Shown piece by piece: positions 23,895 to 24,440 of a stretch of 24,440 nucleotides of DNA. The stretch's first letter is position 1, and each line of letters opens with the position of its first letter. Position numbers and translations under genes: made by a program. The notes under the pieces were generated by a model that saw only the letters and a program-made list of their open reading frames with translations, did not search any database and was not told where the DNA came from. Origin of the DNA: UBA1219 sp045601425 (GTDB lineage: Bacteria > Bacteroidota > Bacteroidia > Bacteroidales > P3); NCBI GenBank assembly GCA_045601425.1, contig JAZRZP010000033.1, positions 1 through 24,440 of the forward strand. The letters are read 5' to 3'.

Positions 23895-23976
23895 TACGAT
23901 TTTTTGCGAATCACAATAAGGATTATTCCGTTGTGAAAACATTTAAAGCGGGACTGTCAAGTCTCGCTTTTTTTTT
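23895..23976 (+). ncRNA. Candidate tracrRNA of a type II-C CRISPR-Cas system
   Basis: The transcript lies just upstream of cas9 on the same strand, between a TAATTTTG promoter and a terminator. Its 5' part (TTTTTTGCGAATCACAA, 23900-23916) reads as an anti-repeat: its complement begins TTGTGATTCGC, like the GTTGTGATTTGC start that I recall for Bacteroides fragilis type II repeats. Next is a short nexus-like hairpin (GGATTATTCC, 23920-23929) nested between CACAA (23912-23916) and TTGTG (23931-23935). An A-rich linker leads to a terminal 8-bp stem (GCGGGACT / AGTCTCGC, 23948-23967) followed by nine T residues. The order anti-repeat, nexus, terminator is that of tracrRNAs. The array needed to confirm pairing is not in the window. 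Confidence 0.82.
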
Positions 23977-23996
23977 GCAAATTCAAAAAAAAGTCG

Positions 23997-24004
23997 TAAC
24001 TTTG
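23997..24004 (+). promoter_or_regulatory. -7 promoter element for cas9
   Basis: TAACTTTG followed by CA lies 39 bases before the cas9 ATG and 20 bases after the tracrRNA T run. The effector gene therefore has a promoter separate from the tracrRNA. Confidence 0.75.
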
Positions 24005-24043
24005 CACTTTAAAAATTGAATTATTAATTAAAAACATTATACA

Positions 24044-24349
24044 ATGAAAAAAATCTTAGGTCTTGACTTGGGGACAAATTCCATTGGATGGGCTGTAGTA
24101 AATGAAGCAGAAAAAGAAAATGAGAAATCATCCATAGTAAAATTAGGAGTCCGAGTTAACCCTTTAACAGTTGATGAAATCACCAATTTTGAAAAGGGGA
24201 AAAGCATCACAACCAATGCAGACAGAACTCTAAAACGCGGTATGCGTCGCAACTTACAAAGATACAAACTCCGTCGGAAAAAGTTAATAGAAGTGCTTAA
24301 AGAGCTGAATTCAAGTTACAAATGCAACTTTGTTTACAATATTTATTAA
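24044..24349 (+). pseudogene. cas9: cas9, 5' fragment only (RuvC-I and bridge helix), reading frame broken
   Basis: The 101-residue frame begins as a type II-C Cas9. RuvC-I is KILGLDLGTNSIGWAVVNE with catalytic D8, followed by SSIVKLGVRVNPLTVDE and an arginine-rich bridge helix (TTNADRTLKRGMRRNLQRY, then KLRRKKLIEVLKE). This is nearly identical to the B. fragilis-type Cas9 as I remember it, a protein of about 1,430 residues. After about residue 88 the sequence (SSYKCNFVYNIY) no longer matches, and a stop follows at 24347-24349. The REC, HNH, RuvC-II/III and PAM-interacting parts are missing. The promoter, start and first 88 codons look undamaged, so the break seems recent. Insertion of a mobile element, a rearrangement or a misassembly at the window edge could all explain it. 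Confidence 0.9.
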
Positions 24350-24440
24350 TTTAAAATCGGATGCAAAGATACGAAAAATTTCTTGAATGGGAGAAAGGAA
24401 GTTCAATCTTTTTCTGGGGCGAGTATTCAGCATCAACCTG
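24312..24440. other. Unrelated sequence joined to broken cas9, possible end of a mobile element
   Basis: From about 24312 the DNA is no longer cas9. It is AT-rich to 24360 and carries a minus-strand -7 element at 24364-24371 pointing back into cas9. A plus-strand frame opens with the ATG at 24361 (MQRYEKFLEWEKG...) and runs to the window edge, but 26 codons are too few to assign. On the minus strand another frame (stop at about 24353) is also open to the edge. Bacteroides insertion sequences often carry outward-facing promoters, so an IS end is plausible. No inverted repeat or target duplication can be tested here. Confidence 0.45.
24364..24371 (-). promoter_or_regulatory. -7-like element facing back into the cas9 fragment
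   Basis: On the minus strand this reads TATCTTTG followed by CAT. Transcription would run leftward, antisense to cas9, with no gene of its own. No -33 partner is visible. Confidence 0.5.

Larger units (their letters stand above)
23734..24043. other. 310-base intergenic region holding the tracrRNA and cas9 promoters
   Basis: The first 150 bases are AT-rich with no gene or hairpin that I can support. The second half contains two TAnnTTTG promoters and the candidate tracrRNA described separately. No CRISPR repeats are present. Confidence 0.8.

Noticed and set aside
24044..24349. A complete, naturally small Cas9-like or IscB-like protein
   Set aside because: No HNH, no RuvC-II/III and no PLMP domain are present. 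The first 88 residues match full-length Cas9 and the rest matches nothing, so a broken cas9 is the better reading.
23734..24440. CRISPR array next to cas9
   Set aside because: No direct repeats with spacer-sized gaps are present in this region or elsewhere in the window.

Overview
The window looks like a chromosomal segment of an anaerobic Bacteroidota, most likely order Bacteroidales. The signs are: at least twelve copies of the Bacteroidetes -7 promoter element TAnnTTTG, usually extended to TTTGCA; weak Shine-Dalgarno sequences; type IX secretion (T9SS) sorting domains on secreted proteins; a Bacteroidetes-type second EF-G; an [FeFe]-hydrogenase maturase (HydG); and the start of a Cas9 closely resembling the Bacteroides fragilis type. 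No identification was done by search; family calls come from motifs and remembered family sequences.

Layout. 1-82 is the tail of a secreted protein whose C-terminus (RPVRLVKD) resembles that of the large secreted protein at the far end of the window. 225-1499 is an exported M64 metallopeptidase. Convergent to it is a cupin/HD-phosphohydrolase pair (3094-1502). 5319-3169 encodes an EF-G2-like factor with degenerate GTPase motifs; upstream of its promoter is a perfect CRP-type palindrome. 5320-6189 is gene-poor and holds the decayed 3' end of a duplicate of the 7875-9356 gene. Next is an AT-rich pair (6190-7664): a small three-helix membrane protein and a larger paralogue carrying the same helices fused to a transglutaminase-like domain. 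9356-7875 encodes a secreted thioredoxin-fold protein without the catalytic cysteines. sufB (9605-11050) stands alone between a promoter and a bidirectional terminator. A lipoprotein follows (11662-11123). A probable five-gene minus-strand operon (15643 to 11767) encodes an exported protein, the Obg GTPase, a PAP2 phosphatase, a T9SS-exported EEP-family hydrolase and a GlsB/YeaQ membrane protein. A small lipoprotein and queA come next. Then there is a two-gene unit for hydrogenase maturation (TM1266-type regulator and hydG). A long plus-strand operon (19749-23677) encodes a VUT-type queuosine-precursor transporter and four secreted proteins, three sharing one N-terminal domain and a coiled-coil stalk. 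It ends at a strong terminator.

The last 700 bases hold the most striking feature: a type II-C-like CRISPR effector locus. A candidate tracrRNA (about 23895-23976, own promoter and terminator) precedes a separately promoted cas9 that is intact only through the RuvC-I motif and arginine-rich bridge helix. After about 88 codons the reading frame leaves Cas9, stops at 24349, and runs into unrelated sequence with a promoter pointing back into cas9. This is most simply explained by a mobile element or rearrangement breaking cas9; the rest lies outside the window. No CRISPR array is visible.

Functional themes: tRNA queuosine (queA plus a precursor transporter), iron-sulfur and hydrogenase biogenesis (sufB, hydG, TM1266), starvation-linked translation (EF-G2 with a CRP-like site), and a large investment in exported proteins of unknown role.
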